DNA from: Hansfordia pulvinata
Taxonomy: Eukaryota; Ascomycota; Sordariomycetes; Xylariales
Reading direction: 5' to 3'
NCBI GenBank assembly: GCA_006538405.1
Contig: BJKQ01000001.1
Span: 2,790,001-2,854,000, forward strand
Length of the DNA: 64,000 nucleotides
Shown: positions 1-11,801 of the stretch, piece by piece
How positions within the stretch are numbered: the stretch's first letter is position 1
Layout of the letters: the number at the start of each line of letters is the position of its first letter
Notes under the pieces: model-generated
The model's database searches: none
Told to the model about the DNA's origin: nothing
Seen by the model: only the letters and a program-made list of their open reading frames with translations
Program-made: the position numbers and the translations under genes

Positions 1-1552
1 GCTGCGGAGTACGAGTACGTTATTTCGGCCGAGACTGCAGCTCTAACAGCGGCTCAAGTGTAACTCGTAAAAGGACCATTGCCCGTGCGCCGGGCCCAAC
101 GTCGGTCGAGGTGGTCTTGTGCTTGGTGGCAAGAGGGGTAAGACGAATCGGTCCGGATGCGCTGGGTACATGTTGAGGTAGAATAGAAGGGGGAAGCAGC
201 AGCAGTGGCAAGCCCAGCGGCTCTCTCGGCATGCATATCATCAGTTTTTCATGATCATGGATTATCATCGCAGCAACATCCCTCTTGACCGGCACTCGTA
301 GTGGCAAACAGCAAAGCACGTGATGGAGCAAGCAGTGTGTATGTATGCGTTGTCGACTGGCTGGAGGGTCGGCAGTACCTTAGGTATATGTAACGTTTCT
401 GCGCCTGGACGATCTGAAACTCGCTCCCGTCAGTCAGGGCCCGCCGTCGAGATTCAACACTGTAACTTCTTGTAGTCTCCGTCTTGAACCAGAAGAACGT
501 ATGGATGGATTCCATCATATGCCGTTTTGGCTGCCGAACATCAACACCCACCTGGTACATACCATCTGGGTAGGTACCTTAGGTACCTGACCTTACTGAG
601 GTGGGCGGCCAAGCTTGCCCGTCTTATGGTACCTTTCAGCTCAAGGTTGCGCTTCTTCTCAATACATCCATCCTTATTCTCTGGTGGGGTTTCTGCCCAG
701 CTGCTCTCCTGGCCCCGAATCTGCCTGTAAGACGCTTGCGTGTAATCTGATGAGCCGCTACCTTTTTTCGCCGCAGCAGTGCGTGCCCCTCACCACTTAC
801 CGTCCCTACCCAATTGCCGCCCTGTCCTGGAGGTGGAACTCCTCCGGCCCCTCCGCCTCTCCGCCCCTCCGTTTCCTCGCCGTCCACCTGAGCCCTCCGC
901 GAGCCCCCCCCCCCCCCCCCCCCCCCCGGCCACACCGTCCTGTACTGTCCTTGTGCCCTGTAAGTCGGAGGCATTTCCGTTCACACATTGGGCTCTTGCT
1001 CGCATGACTCACCCGCCGTCTATCTCCCTGCTTTCCATTGTCGTCTTCAACAGTGCCTCGCCACCACAGTACAGCTATCGCCATCGTCCATCCACGCGGC
1101 CCGCGTTCTCCAATCCACAGCCCAGCTTGGCACGTCTTTTTACCCGGACCCCGAATGCAGGCCCCGCGTGCCCACTGCACTGTTGTGCTTCGTCGTCCTC
1201 CCACCCCAGCTGTCGTGTCACCTCAGCCAGTTTGATAAATTAAGCTCTCATCCCTACCCACCGCCCAGCACGTTGCCGTCAGGTTGCCGCCGTCGGCTCC
1301 CCCGTGTTTACTTATCCATTCACCTGATTCGTTTTCCGTGCTTCTGGCTCTCGGATAGCTTTTGCCGCCCTGCGCAGCGTGCCGGCTGGCGCCCTCCTCC
1401 CAATCCTCGGCTTGCCTCAAGTACAAACCAGGTCCGCCCAGGAGTCGAACCGCTGCCTGCTTCTCCAACCTCCACTCTGGCCATGCTACTGCCGGCCTCC
1501 ATCACTCACACCATAACTCTTGCACCTCACTAGGCAACAAGAGCTTTTGAAG
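1..1552. other. Left-edge intergenic region and hexokinase leader
   Basis: No convincing coding sequence is visible. Short open frames on both strands lack family motifs. The right half (about 790-1550) is strongly pyrimidine-rich on the + strand, as expected of a long fungal promoter and 5' leader for the gene starting at 1553. A 24-base C run lies at 904-927, and one TACGAGTA word lies at 10-17. AGGTACCT-type words cluster at about 570-590. Confidence 0.6.
904..927. repeat. C24 homopolymer
   Basis: An uninterrupted run of 24 C on the + strand lies in the upstream region of the hexokinase gene. Its exact length should be treated as approximate, because C/G runs elsewhere in this window appear miscounted. 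Confidence 0.9.
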
Positions 1553-3328
1553 ATGGCCGATTGGCCGCGTGAGCCGCACCCGGCCTTGAGGAGCTTCCTC
1601 AAGCCTCTTCACATGGACTCAGACCTTGCCCACGCGCTGTCCTGGAATTTCTGCAAGACCTTCAAGGACCTCTCCGCCGAGTCGACCAACCAATTCTTGC
1701 CAACGCCCATCTCCGATTCCATTTTGCGGCCCTCTTCTGGCCAAGAAAAAGGCCGGTCAGTACCACTACCTGAAGGAACCCACTCGTGTCCAATGGCATG
1801 ATGCTTGCGTCCATGGCAGACGAGGCGCTCGCCGCGCCTGCTCCGACGTTCCAGCCAGCCGCTGACAATCTCCAACAGTTATCTGGCAATAGACATGTAA
1901 GAGTGGCCTCTGCATTTCACAACTCCTCTGGACCTTGCTGACGTTAGTAGCGGCGGTTCCAACTTGAGGGTGGGCTTCGTTGAACTGTTGGGAGTCGACA
2001 ACCAGGAGGCCGCTTCCGAGCACAGCTCAAGCCCCCGCGACAACATACAATCGCCTCCTCGTATTCGCCGGGCCTTGGAAAAGGCATGGCCGATCCTTGA
2101 GAACCTGAAACATCGCAACGCCGAGCAGCTCTTCGCTTGGATCGGGCTTTGCATCGCGGAAGTTGTGCGCGACGGATGTGAAGCTTTCGGTCTAGCACGA
2201 GATGTGCCCCTGCCGATCGGCGTGACGTTCTCGTTCCCGATGGAGCAAGACACGCTGTCTCATGCCACGCTCATGACAATGGGGAAGGGCTTCGCCATTT
2301 CCGGCAATCTAGATCTGGGGACGCATCTAATCAGCGGGTACAACAAGTCGCGTGACAGCGACCTGCCGGAGATCCAAGTTGCGGCCATACTTAACGACTC
2401 GGTCGCCACTTTGGTGTCTTTCATTTACCAGACGCGAGAGGACGCCACCCATAGAGCAGCCATGGGCCTCATATGCGGCACCGGGAGCAATGCCACCATT
2501 GCGCTGCGGAAAAGCGCCCTCCACCCCAGCAAACTGCCCAACAAGATCAAGGTGCTGGCAGGCACCGCGGAAGACGACGTTAGGGTTGCCGTCAACACGG
2601 AATGGTCCATCAACGGGACCGCTCCCGCGTTACACCGGCTCGGCCTTGTCAGCAAGTGGGATACGAGGCTGGACCTGGAGGGCGAAGCCCCTGGATTCCA
2701 GCCCCTGGAGTACATGACGGCAGGCAGATACCTAGGTGAACTTGGACGGCTTATGCTTCTGGAGTACCTCGAGGTTCATGAAAAGCTGGACCTCGACTTG
2801 GTGCCCGTGGCGTTGAAGCAGCGGTTTGGGCTTAAGACTGCTTTTCTGAGCAGTTTGCAAGCTGACCCAGGGGAGGCCCGTCGCAAACTCGAGAGCGAGT
2901 TCCCTCTGAGCACAGCCACAGGGTCTTTTCAGTGGACCGACGAGATCGCTGACGCCTTGTTCCACATCACGATGGCGATACAAAATAGAGCAGCTGGTCT
3001 CGTTGCGGCTGCCATCATTGGGCTGCTGGCCTGTGCGGGCGATGTCGAGCTCGGGCCTGAATCCGGGGGCGGGAGGAATCGTAAGGCTCAGCCAGCCGCG
3101 GCCCCAACGACCAGAAGAACACTGAGTGTCGGATACACCGGCGGCTGCATCAGCTATTTCCAGAATTATCTTGAAGACTGTCAGGGCTTCCTCAACGGCA
3201 TTCTTGAAGTTGAATTTGGAGGCACGGCGCCGATCCAGGTGGATCTGCACCCCTGTCACGACGGAGGGATTACAGGCGCTGGGGTTCTGTGTGGCTTGGC
3301 GACCCAGCAGAGGTCGAACGACATTTGA
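1553..3328 (+). CDS. Atypical hexokinase, probable N-acetylglucosamine kinase (NAG5/NGK1-like)
   Basis: Three exons are inferred: 1553-1755, 1879-1896 and 1948-3328, giving 533 residues, a usual length for eukaryotic hexokinases. Hexokinase landmarks appear in order. The phosphate-1 loop is spread over all three exons (YLAID at 69-73, then SGGSNLRV). The sugar-binding segment GVTFSFP is at about 165-171. NDSVATL at about 223-229 carries the catalytic Asp224. A phosphate-2 loop CGTGSN is at about 250-255, and an NTEW segment supplies the sugar-binding Glu. The canonical GGTN is GGSN here and the usual WTKGF is MGKGF. These departures, with the NTEWSINGTAP segment, fit the fungal GlcNAc-kinase branch better than glucose-phosphorylating hexokinases. 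The expected reaction is ATP-dependent phosphorylation of GlcNAc to GlcNAc-6-P in the cytosol. Family membership is firm and the substrate is an inference. The neighbouring transporter is not NGT1-like, so no GlcNAc utilisation cluster is evident. Confidence 0.88.
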
Positions 3329-4614
3329 GGGGCGTGGGAGACGTCGCCCTCCCAGTAGAGAGGCCTGCACCTTGACTATGTGGAAAGAATTGACGGGAAC
3401 CTGTTTTGAGGAGGAGTGGACTATTTCAGCATCTATGAAAGCGATACAGCGATCCTGTCGGATGGTGGGGATTGACACATTGTTTGCGCATGAATCTCGC
3501 TTTCGATGACGACATCAGTGCGGCCACAGATGAAAGCCTTGACCTCTCCAGCAAGCAGCCAGCTTCCCACCTGGGCTGTTGTTGCTCGTACGCGACGATG
3601 ATTGCCCCGCGAAGCCGACAAATGGGGCAATAATCAAGCCATCTTCGTCACTGGAGAACAGAAGGTCCCACACATCGACAAACACTTGGTTATGCGCGCA
3701 CCTCTGGCCTCGCATAGCCACACGAGGGAGGACTCTGCCGGCGAGGTTATCAGGGACGGTCGAGGTTGGCTTGGCCTAGCCCACGAAACAATCAAGAGCA
3801 ACGACGGCCTGTAACACCACATCAGCCCACATTACAGGTTTGTAGGCGATCCTACACCAAGCCAGAGAGCCAACCCCCGTCAGTCTGTGAAGCCCCGCGC
3901 TGCACCAATGGACACATCGCAAGGAAGAGCAAGGCTCGTTCAGCAAACGTCATCCGTAAAGCGGCAGCACGCTCCTTTGTCCTTTTCGCAGGTCCGAACC
4001 AACCCCACCGAGCGCCATGTTTTGCCTACAGTGGGTTGGCCGTGCGGCGATGGACTCGTGACCTCGCTCAAACACCAAATCAACTCGTGCTCGTGAATTG
4101 GCCAGCCTACCATTCGCCCTGACCAGATGCTCATTGCCACAGCCCACGCGACTCAGCCTCACAACTCTTTCACTGGACCGCTCTGTTTGCCCACGTCTCC
4201 CACAGTAAGCGGATCAGCCTTTCCCACAGGACATTTCCCGACCCAGGTTGCAAGCAGCTTTGAGCCAGTCAGCATCGGCTGTTTGCTTGCCGTCGGCTGT
4301 AGTACAAAGCCTGACTTGACTGCCTTGCGCGGGCGCAGGGCACACGCAGTCCAGATTGGGCTGGGGTAAGGACGCAAACCCGTGGCCGCGATCGCCATCC
4401 TCTATACACGACCATATATAAGACACCAGCCAGACCATACAGCCGCTCTGTGAGCGGCGAGCAGCAGGCATCGATCATTGTCATTCGCAGGGGGCACACA
4501 GCAGACACATTGCGCACTGTGACGCAAGAGAGACGCCAGGGATTGACGGTGCTGGATTGGTAAAGGCGCAGACTGCCTGAGCCCAGTTCGAGAGAAAAGA
4601 GAAAGGGAAACATC
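3329..4614. other. Intergenic region between hexokinase and MFS transporter
   Basis: About 1.3 kb without a recognisable gene. It should hold the hexokinase 3' end and the transporter promoter. A TATA-like element sits at 4414-4421 in its right part. Short open frames here show no conserved motifs. Confidence 0.55.
4414..4421 (+). promoter_or_regulatory. TATA-like element upstream of MFS gene
   Basis: The word CATATATAAG begins at about 4413. It lies about 195 bp upstream of the ATG at 4615 and about 390 bp upstream of the in-frame ATG at 4809. Position and sequence suit a core promoter, but no transcription start is known. Confidence 0.4.
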
Positions 4615-4808
4615 ATGACCGCCTGCCCCGGCGACAACGGCCAGCCCGCGACGGCGGCGGTAGCGGCGGCAGCGACAGCGAGCCGGATCCCCCGCCGTCG
4701 GAGTTGCAGCCGCTCCTCAATGCGCTCAACAGCGGCGGCGACTACAGCGGCGGCGTCCACACCCGGGCCGCGCGCGGGTCGGAGAGGAGGAGGAGGAGGA
4801 AAGGGGCG

Positions 4809-7317
4809 ATGGAGATCGGCGGCGACGGCAGCGGAAACGTCGACGTCGACGGCGACGGTGAGGGACAGCCGCCGCGCAGCTTGTACGCGGCGATAGCGAC
4901 GGCGGCAGCGCAAGATAGCGCGAACGCCCGGGACAGCTACAGCAGTGGGACCATCAGCAACAGCGACACTGGCTTGGACGATGAGGACGATCATGATTAT
5001 GAGAGACAAGCAGAGCCCGCTTCTGAGCGCCAAGGGCTCATTCCGGCGACAGGCGATCGCGAAGGGCCTGGTGACAATCTCGACGACAGAGGCAGCGACA
5101 CAGCAGAAGAAGAAGAGGAAGAGGAGGAGGTGTTCATGATGGACGCGGACCGCGGGCGGTTTCTGGCCCTGTTCGCAACCATCATGACGGCCTTCTTCGT
5201 GGCACTGTTCGACTCGACGGTGCTGGCCTCGTCGCACCCGGTCATCACGTCCGAGTTCGGCGCCTCGGCCCTCGCCAGCTGGACCTCGACCGCCTACGCC
5301 CTGGGCAGCACCGTCCTGCCCCCGCGGCCGCGCGGGCCTCGGACGCCCTGGGCCGCCGGCTGCCCTTCGCCGCGGGCGTGGCGGCCTTCTCGCTGGCCAC
5401 GGCCGCCTGCGCGCTCGCGCCCTCAATGCTGGCCTTTGTGCTGGCGAGGGCCGTGGCCGGCTTGGGCGCCGGTTGCATGATGGCCATGGGCGGCGCCATG
5501 ATGGGCGACATGATTCCCAACGAGTTGAGTGGTCTCTCTTGTTACTGTCCTGCTTCGGAAAGTGAAAGTGATTGCTAACCCGTCACGGTGAAAACGCAGA
5601 CGCCGAGGCACCTGGCAGAGCTGGGTCAACGTCGTCACGGGCCTGGCCATGGCCTCGGGCGCCGCACTCGGCGGCGTCGTCGCCGACACGCTGGGCTGGC
5701 GCTGGGAGTTTGGCGTTCAGCTCGTCCCGCTGGCGGCCTGCTTCGCCGCCGCCGTCTGCCTCATCCCGGCCGATCTGGGGAGGCAGAAGCCCCAGCGGCC
5801 GCGGCAGAAGTACAGTACTGCCGCGGCATCAGGGAGAACGGCGGAGGTGGACGGCGGCGGCGGCGGCGTGGGTCCCACGTCGTCTACGCGCACCTCGTTT
5901 GCGAGCGCCATGCGCTCCTTCGACTACGCGGGCTCCTTTCTGCTGACCACGTCGGCGACGTTTTTCGTCTTGGCCATGGTACGTGTCTACCTGCCCACCT
6001 ACCCACTACCCCACCTGTACAGCCCGCAGCCCTCCCCCTTTTTTGACCCAATATCAGTGAGCTATCTGTTTGAGACTTTGTTGACTAACTGGCATCACCC
6101 GTGTAGAGCGTCGGCGGTAACATTCTCCCATGTGAGCAGGCCCAGAGTGCTTGATTGCTGGTTCCATACCTAAAATATGACCAACAGCTGACCACCTTTC
6201 CCACAGGGTCACACCCCCTGACCATCGCCTCCCTCGCCATCGCCGCCGTCGCCTCCCCGCTGTGCGTCTGGGTCGAGAGCCGCGCCGAGAAGCCCGTCAT
6301 GCCCCTCGAACTGCTGCGCAGCGCGCCCCGCGCCAACCTCATCTTCGCCAACTTCATCGGCAACTTCCTCGTCCACGCCATCATGTTCAACGCGTCAGTC
6401 CAAGTCACTCCCATCTCACCCATCTCTCCATCCCTCCCTCTCTCTCTCACACACAATCCAAGCATCTCGTTTGAACCCCTCCCGAGACTTGGGGTGGACC
6501 TGGCCGCTGACCCATCCGGCAGACCGATCTTCTTCCAGGCCGTCCTCCTCCGCTCCCCGACCGCCTCGGGCCTGTACCTGTCCTTCCCCGCCGTCGCCTC
6601 CACGGCCTCGGGTTGGGTCGCCAGCCGCCTCGTGGCCCGCACCCGCCGCACCCGCTGGGCCGTCGTCGGCGGCGCCGCCGGTTTCCTGCTCGGCACTCTT
6701 GCCATGTCGCTCATGTCTTCCCCACCTTTTGTCTTTTCTTCCTCTTCCTCCTCCCATCAACCTCAACCTGAGGCCAGCGCCATGAATAGCAGCACCAGCA
6801 CCAGCAGCAACAACACCGCCCTCGCCCTCCTCTACCTCCTCTCCCTTCTGCCCGCCTCCCTCGGCCAGGGCTGCCAGTTCTCCGCCACCCTCCTCGCCGT
6901 CCTGCACGCCCTGCCCGCCCGCAGCCGCGCCGTCGCCGCCACCACCCTGCAGCTGTGGCGCCAGCTCGGCGCCGTCCTCGGCGTCGCCTGCACCTCCTTC
7001 GTCCTCCAGGCCGCCCTCCCCGCCTGCCTCGACGCCTCCCTCCCCCCGCCCTGCCGGGCAGGGCCGAGCTCGCCGCCCGCGTCCGCGCCAGCGTCGCCGC
7101 CGTCGCCCGCATCGAGGACCCCGCCGTCAGGAGCCAGGTCGCCGCCGCCTACGGCGCCGCCCTCCGCATCACCTTCCTCGCCTGCGCCGCCCTCGCCCTG
7201 CTCGCCCTCCTTCTCGTCCTGCCCGTGCGCTTGCCCCGGCTTGACGAAGGCCGTGGCCGTGGGACGGCGACGGCCACCGCCGCCGCCACCGCCACAGAGC
7301 GCCGGGGAAGGATATAG
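4809..7317 (+). CDS. MFS transporter, DHA2/14-TM type (vacuolar amino-acid or multidrug class), frameshifted
   Basis: Five exons are inferred: 4809-5523, 5600-5978, 6107-6131, 6207-6393 and 6523-7317, about 700 residues after frame correction. An acidic N-terminal tail (E8 run at about 5107-5130) precedes the first membrane segment. Hallmarks are the D1-type motif FDSTVLASSHPV, the loop 2-3 motif GRASDALGRR, the PNERRGTWQSWVNV segment and the motif-C stretch GAALGGVVADTLGWRWEFG. These resemble fungal VBA/Fnx1-like drug:H+ antiporters of the vacuole or plasma membrane; the substrate cannot be read. Two frame breaks interrupt the gene, at C5 5319-5323 and C6 7042-7047. One extra C at each restores a continuous protein. 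The start is uncertain: ATG 4809 is the first in frame, but the same frame reads plausibly from about 4660, and an ATG at 4615 lies in another frame. A further undetected break near the N-terminus is therefore possible. Confidence 0.82.
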
Positions 7318-7820
7318 GACTCGCAATGCAGCTTTGTGGCTTGGATAGAGAGCATATACGTACAAACTCACCAAGCCCCTTGAAGTGTCAGAATTGAATG
7401 GAAGCTGAGATCTACACATATAAATAGCCAACTTCAGGCCCCTACGTCGACCTTCGCACTAGGTGTAAGTTGCGGAAAAGAGGCGAGAAACCAGGACCTC
7501 TCACAATTGTGAATGCAAGCACCAGGCATGAGTAGCGGCTCGGATGTCATCAAGCATGCATTATCATTTCGACTAAGGCGGGCCGTGATATTCCAAGCTT
7601 ATGTTTCGTATTATCATGCTGGGCGACAAGTCGTTGTACTTGGTCAACAGAGAGAGGCGACCGGGCTGGTAATTGTACCGGGAGGCAGCAAAGCGTGTTC
7701 CACTTCTCTCCACCCCCCTTTATCGAACTCTCGGCTATCCTCTGGTCTCCCTGTTTTCTCCAGCCCCTCGACAATTCGCATTCACCTGGTTCCAGACAAC
7801 TCCACTGGGATCTACCACCT
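7318..7820. other. Convergent 3' intergenic region
   Basis: About 500 bp lie between the convergent MFS (+) and RPT4 (-) genes. It is less GC-rich than the coding DNA and holds no gene that I can see. It presumably contains both 3' untranslated regions. Confidence 0.6.
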
Positions 7821-9244
7821 CTAAAAGTCTTTGTTGTACTCGCTCTTCCCTTCCAGCTGCGTCGCTGTTAGCAAATGAATTGTGTCATGCGGATGAATTG
7901 ACTCACCTTCTTGGCCTCGGCGACCTTGCGGACGGCTTTGTTCATGTCGTCTTGATTAATGGAGTCCCGATACGCCTTGATCGCAAACAAGCCACTGCAG
8001 ACGAAAGCGTGAGTATCAAATCAGGTGCCACGGTATCGGAGGACTTACGCTTCAGTTACGACGTTTCGCAAATCGGCGCCGTTCAGTCCGTCGCTCATTT
8101 TGACCACAGATTCAAAATCAAAGTCTTGCGCATCATCCATGACAATGCCGGCCGTGTGGATCTTGAGAATCTCGAGACGTCCGACCTCGTTGGGCAGAGG
8201 GATCTCAACCTTCCGGTCGAGACGACCGGCACGGAGCAGGGCAGGGTCGAGGGTGTCTGGTCTGTTGGTGGCCATGATGATCTTGGTCTTTCCGAGGTAG
8301 TCGAAACCGTCGAGCTGGTTGAGCAGCTCCATGAGCGTTCTTTGAATCTCGCGGTCTGCACTAGTTCCCTCCGAGAACCTTCGGCCACCGATAGCGTCAA
8401 TCTCGTCCATGAAAATAATGCAAGGCTCGTGCTCCTTGGCGTAGCCGAACATCTCACGGATCAATCTGGCAGACTCTCCAATGTACTTGTCGACGATGGC
8501 AGAAGATACGACTATTGAACAGAAAGGTACACGTTAGCACGGGATATGAAGACGTGGATTGGGCAGGTACGGACTCACCCTTGAGGAAGTTTGTTTCCAG
8601 ACTACTGGCCACGGCTCTCGCGAGGAGGGTCTTGCCGGTTCCCGGAGGGCCGTAGAGCAGGACGCCCTTGGGGGGCTTGATGCCCACCCTCAGGAACAGC
8701 TCGGGGTTCTTGAGGGGCAGCTCGATCACCTCTCTCAGTTCACGGATCTGGTCGTTCAGGCCACCAATGCCAGCAAAGTTGACCTGGCCAGGGTCCTCGA
8801 GGGACATGTTGTAGACAAGAGGGTCGACTTCGCGGGGGAGCATGCGCATAATGGTGAGGGTTGTCATGTCCAGAGCGACTCGTGTTCCTTGCTTAAGCTG
8901 CGCCCTGTCGACCTTAGAGCGGCAGCCTACAACGTAGCGGGGTCCGGAGGAGGCTTTGACGATGACTAGATTGGTAGACAGGTTCAAGGTTAGCAGGTGC
9001 CGGGAGTTATCTGGTGCCAGAGGCAGGACGCACATCTCTCCTCGTCGAGCTGCTTCAAAACCTCGCCTATGATCTGGCCAACGCTCTGCAGAGCCTTGAT
9101 GTTGTCCTCGGTCGTGTCGAAGTCCTTCTGCAGGCCCTTGATCTCCAACCGCAGGGCCTTCAGCTTGGCCTCCCATTCGCGAGACTCGATCAGCTTGTTG
9201 CGCAGAGCCTGCAGCGCATACTCGCGTTCCTCGTCTGACGACAT
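7821..9244 (-). CDS. RPT4: 26S proteasome regulatory ATPase subunit Rpt4 (PSMC6)
   Basis: Five exons on the minus strand are inferred: 9034-9244, 8579-8965, 8049-8511, 7907-7994 and 7821-7856, giving 394 residues, the normal size of Rpt4. An N-terminal coiled coil (residues about 1-70) leads into an OB segment ([13 protein letters not shown]). The AAA+ domain follows with Walker A GPPGTGKT at about 176-183, Walker B with DEID at about 235-238, and arginine-finger region [10 protein letters not shown]. The tail reads [11 protein letters not shown] and lacks the HbYX motif, as Rpt4 does. As one of six ATPases of the 19S base it unfolds and translocates ubiquitylated substrates into the 20S core. 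All introns have good GT..AG ends, and the first contains a GCTAAC branch-like sequence. The gene is intact in this sequence. Confidence 0.97.
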
Positions 9245-10075
9245 GATGGGCGAAGCGGGGTTGTGGTGATGAGGGAAGCGGACGCAGAGGGCCGGACGCG
9301 GCGGCGGCGGGAAACGATGGTGGGGGTGACGTCGTCGCTGTCGAGCTTGGCGGCGGCGGGTGTCAGTCGCACTGGGTGAGCGGATGTCCTGATCGTCGAG
9401 GCGGGGTTTCCAGCTCGAAGTAGACAGTCGGAGAAAGTCGGATGCCGTTTGATGTGACTGGCGACGTCGCGGTGGTGGTGGTGGTGGTGATATGGATGGT
9501 GGACAGACGACGAGTCGCAAGGCAGATCAGTCGGTGATGTCGATGTCGACGTGGGTACAGTTAGGTGGGAGCAGGGCGCACAGGTACCGCCGCACTACGA
9601 GTACGAACGAGGCACTTGCCACAGTCCGGGGGCAGGAGCACAGGAGCTACCGTTTCGGGCAGCGGCGGGCGCCGTAGCTGCACTGCACCAGCAGTGACCA
9701 GCAATGGAACCGCGTCGTCACTCGTCTGCCTTGCAGGAGCTCGGACCAGCTACACCTACCGGGCTATGTACCCCGTACCTGGATGTGCCAGACGGGCGTG
9801 GACTTGGGTACGTACTCGTACTTCTCAGGTGCCCGTCGCTTGGTCGGTCGCCATCATCACCTGCGAATTCGACTCAGACGCTTCAATTCACCCAGCTTAC
9901 ACGGATTCAGAAGACAGAAACAGATCTTTTCAATCTTGAGCGAGCCAGACGCAAATCCTCGCCAACTCACTTGGAGATCAAACCACAATAGCATTGGGCC
10001 TCAATATCAGACGACCAGAAAAACAACGACAAAACTGGGTGACCCAGGAAAGAAGAGACATCGCAAAGTGGCCCA
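9245..10075. promoter_or_regulatory. Bidirectional promoter region of RPT4 and the SAP30BP-like gene
   Basis: The two genes start head-to-head, 831 bp apart. Short open frames inside carry no motifs. Two TACGAGTA-family words (9596-9603 and 9813-9820, opposite orientations) and a GGT repeat at about 9471-9490 are the only notable elements. No PACE-type proteasome element was found by eye. Confidence 0.5.
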
Positions 10076-11143
10076 ATGGCTGGCCTCGTGGGATACGAGA
10101 GCTCTGACGAGGAAGACGCCGTTGAGCAACCCACCTCACCGCCCCAGGCGAAGGTATGAGCCCACTACCCAGAATCAGACTGGCCACCAGAACGACCAGA
10201 GGGCGGCACTGATTCTCCCGAGATGTTCGTTGCAGGCATCTCAGCCCCAAGCACCATCCGCCAGCTCAAATCAGCAACCAAAACCAGGTCAGTATGCACG
10301 GCAGGCCAAGCCGTGACGATGCCCGATGTGGCCTTCTTTTCTCTATTTACTGAACCGTCGCCAGATGACAGAGTGTCAGCCCCGGCCCCGGTCACGGCCC
10401 CAGCGCCCGGCCCGGTAGTCGGGCCCCAGCTCGGCCCGCAGACGCAGGTGACGCCCTCGCAAGCATCGGCGTCGGCGCCGACGGCGGCGGCAGTAGCACC
10501 ATCAGCGGGCGCCGCGCCTCCACTGGCCTTCCCTCCGCTGGAAGAAGCGCCAGAGGACGACGACGACGACGACACAGCGGGGGAAGGCCCGCCCGGGTCC
10601 CCGTACACGTCGGCGCGGGCCGCCGTGCACTCGCTGACCCTGCCGACGGTGCCCAACACAGACCTGCTGGGCCCGGCCTCGCCGCCGCGCTCGCCCTCCT
10701 CGCGCGACAGGGAGGACACGCTGACCCGCAAGTTCGCCCGGTTCATCGATCTCAAGCGCCAGCAGGGCGTGCACTTCAACGCGCGCCTGGCCGACTCGGC
10801 CGCCGCGCGCAACCCGGCCCTGGCCGACAAGCTGCTCTCTTTTGTCGGGGTAGGCGGCAGCGCCAGCGGCAGCGCCGAGGGCGAGAACAGCAGCAGCGCT
10901 GACGCCTACGCAACCTCCCTCCCGCCGGACCTGGCCGCGGGGCTGTGGGACCCGGCCGCCTTTGGTCGCCACGCCTTCCGCGAGCAGCTGCGCGCCGCCC
11001 AAGTTGAGGGCGCGGGCGCGAGGGCCAGGCCCAAGGGCGGAGCTGTCGAGTTCGTATCTGCTGGGGCCTCTGACCCGGGCGCGGGGGCCGGAACCACCGG
11101 GGCAGGAGGAGCCTCCAAGAGAAAGACGAGGTTCGATACTTGA
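10076..11143 (+). CDS. SAP30-binding protein (HCNGP-like) transcription/splicing regulator
   Basis: Three exons are inferred: 10076-10153, 10236-10287 and 10365-11143, giving 302 residues. The start MAGLVGYESSDEED is the signature opening of the HCNGP/SAP30BP family. The middle is proline/alanine-rich with an acidic D6 stretch. The conserved C-terminal half includes KFARFIDLKRQQGVHFNARL, NPALADKLLSFVG and LPPDLAAGLWDP, which follow the HCNGP domain pattern in order. Members are nuclear proteins linked to transcriptional repression and to pre-mRNA splicing; the role in this fungus is inferred from family only. The protein ends in a basic RKTRFDT-type tail. Splice choices preserve frame, and no break is seen. 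Confidence 0.88.
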
Positions 11144-11801
11144 CGGGAAGAACAGACGGGTTGCAAGATGACCGTTGGAGAGCATTTTAGATACCCACCC
11201 ATTCGATCTTGTGCTATACCTGCTTCATCAAGTACAGACACATCAAACTGATACTTTCCTCGATCCCATCATTCTCGACCAGCAGTCACATGTTACTGGT
11301 AGAGTCGAGCATCACTACTACCCGCGTCGCACGCCACACAAGAGGCTCGACACATTGCCCGGCTATCGTGATCAGACCGAGGCCGGCTTGAACGCCGCTA
11401 TGAAAAGCTTATTAGCCATGAAGGTTTTCAAATTGACATGTACATCATATATTCGTCGTGATATGTACTATGAACCCGCCATTGCGTGCAGTCCTCCTGC
11501 GCCTCTCTGCTGGGCCTTGCAGGCCGCTAATGAAACAGCTCGGTGAGGTCGCTCATCGCTATGTTGGACATTGCTGCAGCATCTGCTTCAGCAAGTCGAG
11601 CGAGGGACAGACTTCAAGTAAGGGCTTCAGCAACAACCAAAGGGGAAGAAAATACGAGCCAAACGCCGTCATCCATGCAATACCGTGAGCAACACCAGCA
11701 ACAACGGACGTGAATGCCTGAAAACTCAAAATGCAATGCTCGCATCGAGTCAGATGACATGCGAGTCCTGAAACGCCAGTCCTTGTAAATGCGTCAGTCC
11801 A
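11144..11801. other. Convergent 3' intergenic region
   Basis: About 660 bp lie between the convergent SAP30BP-like (+) and RecQ (-) genes. It shows no supported gene, and its composition is more AT-rich than the flanking coding DNA. Confidence 0.6.

Noticed and set aside
1430..1460. Minus-strand tRNA B-box-like sequence (GGTTCGACTCC)
   Set aside because: The flanking bases do not form a T-arm stem, and no A box, anticodon arm or acceptor stem can be drawn.
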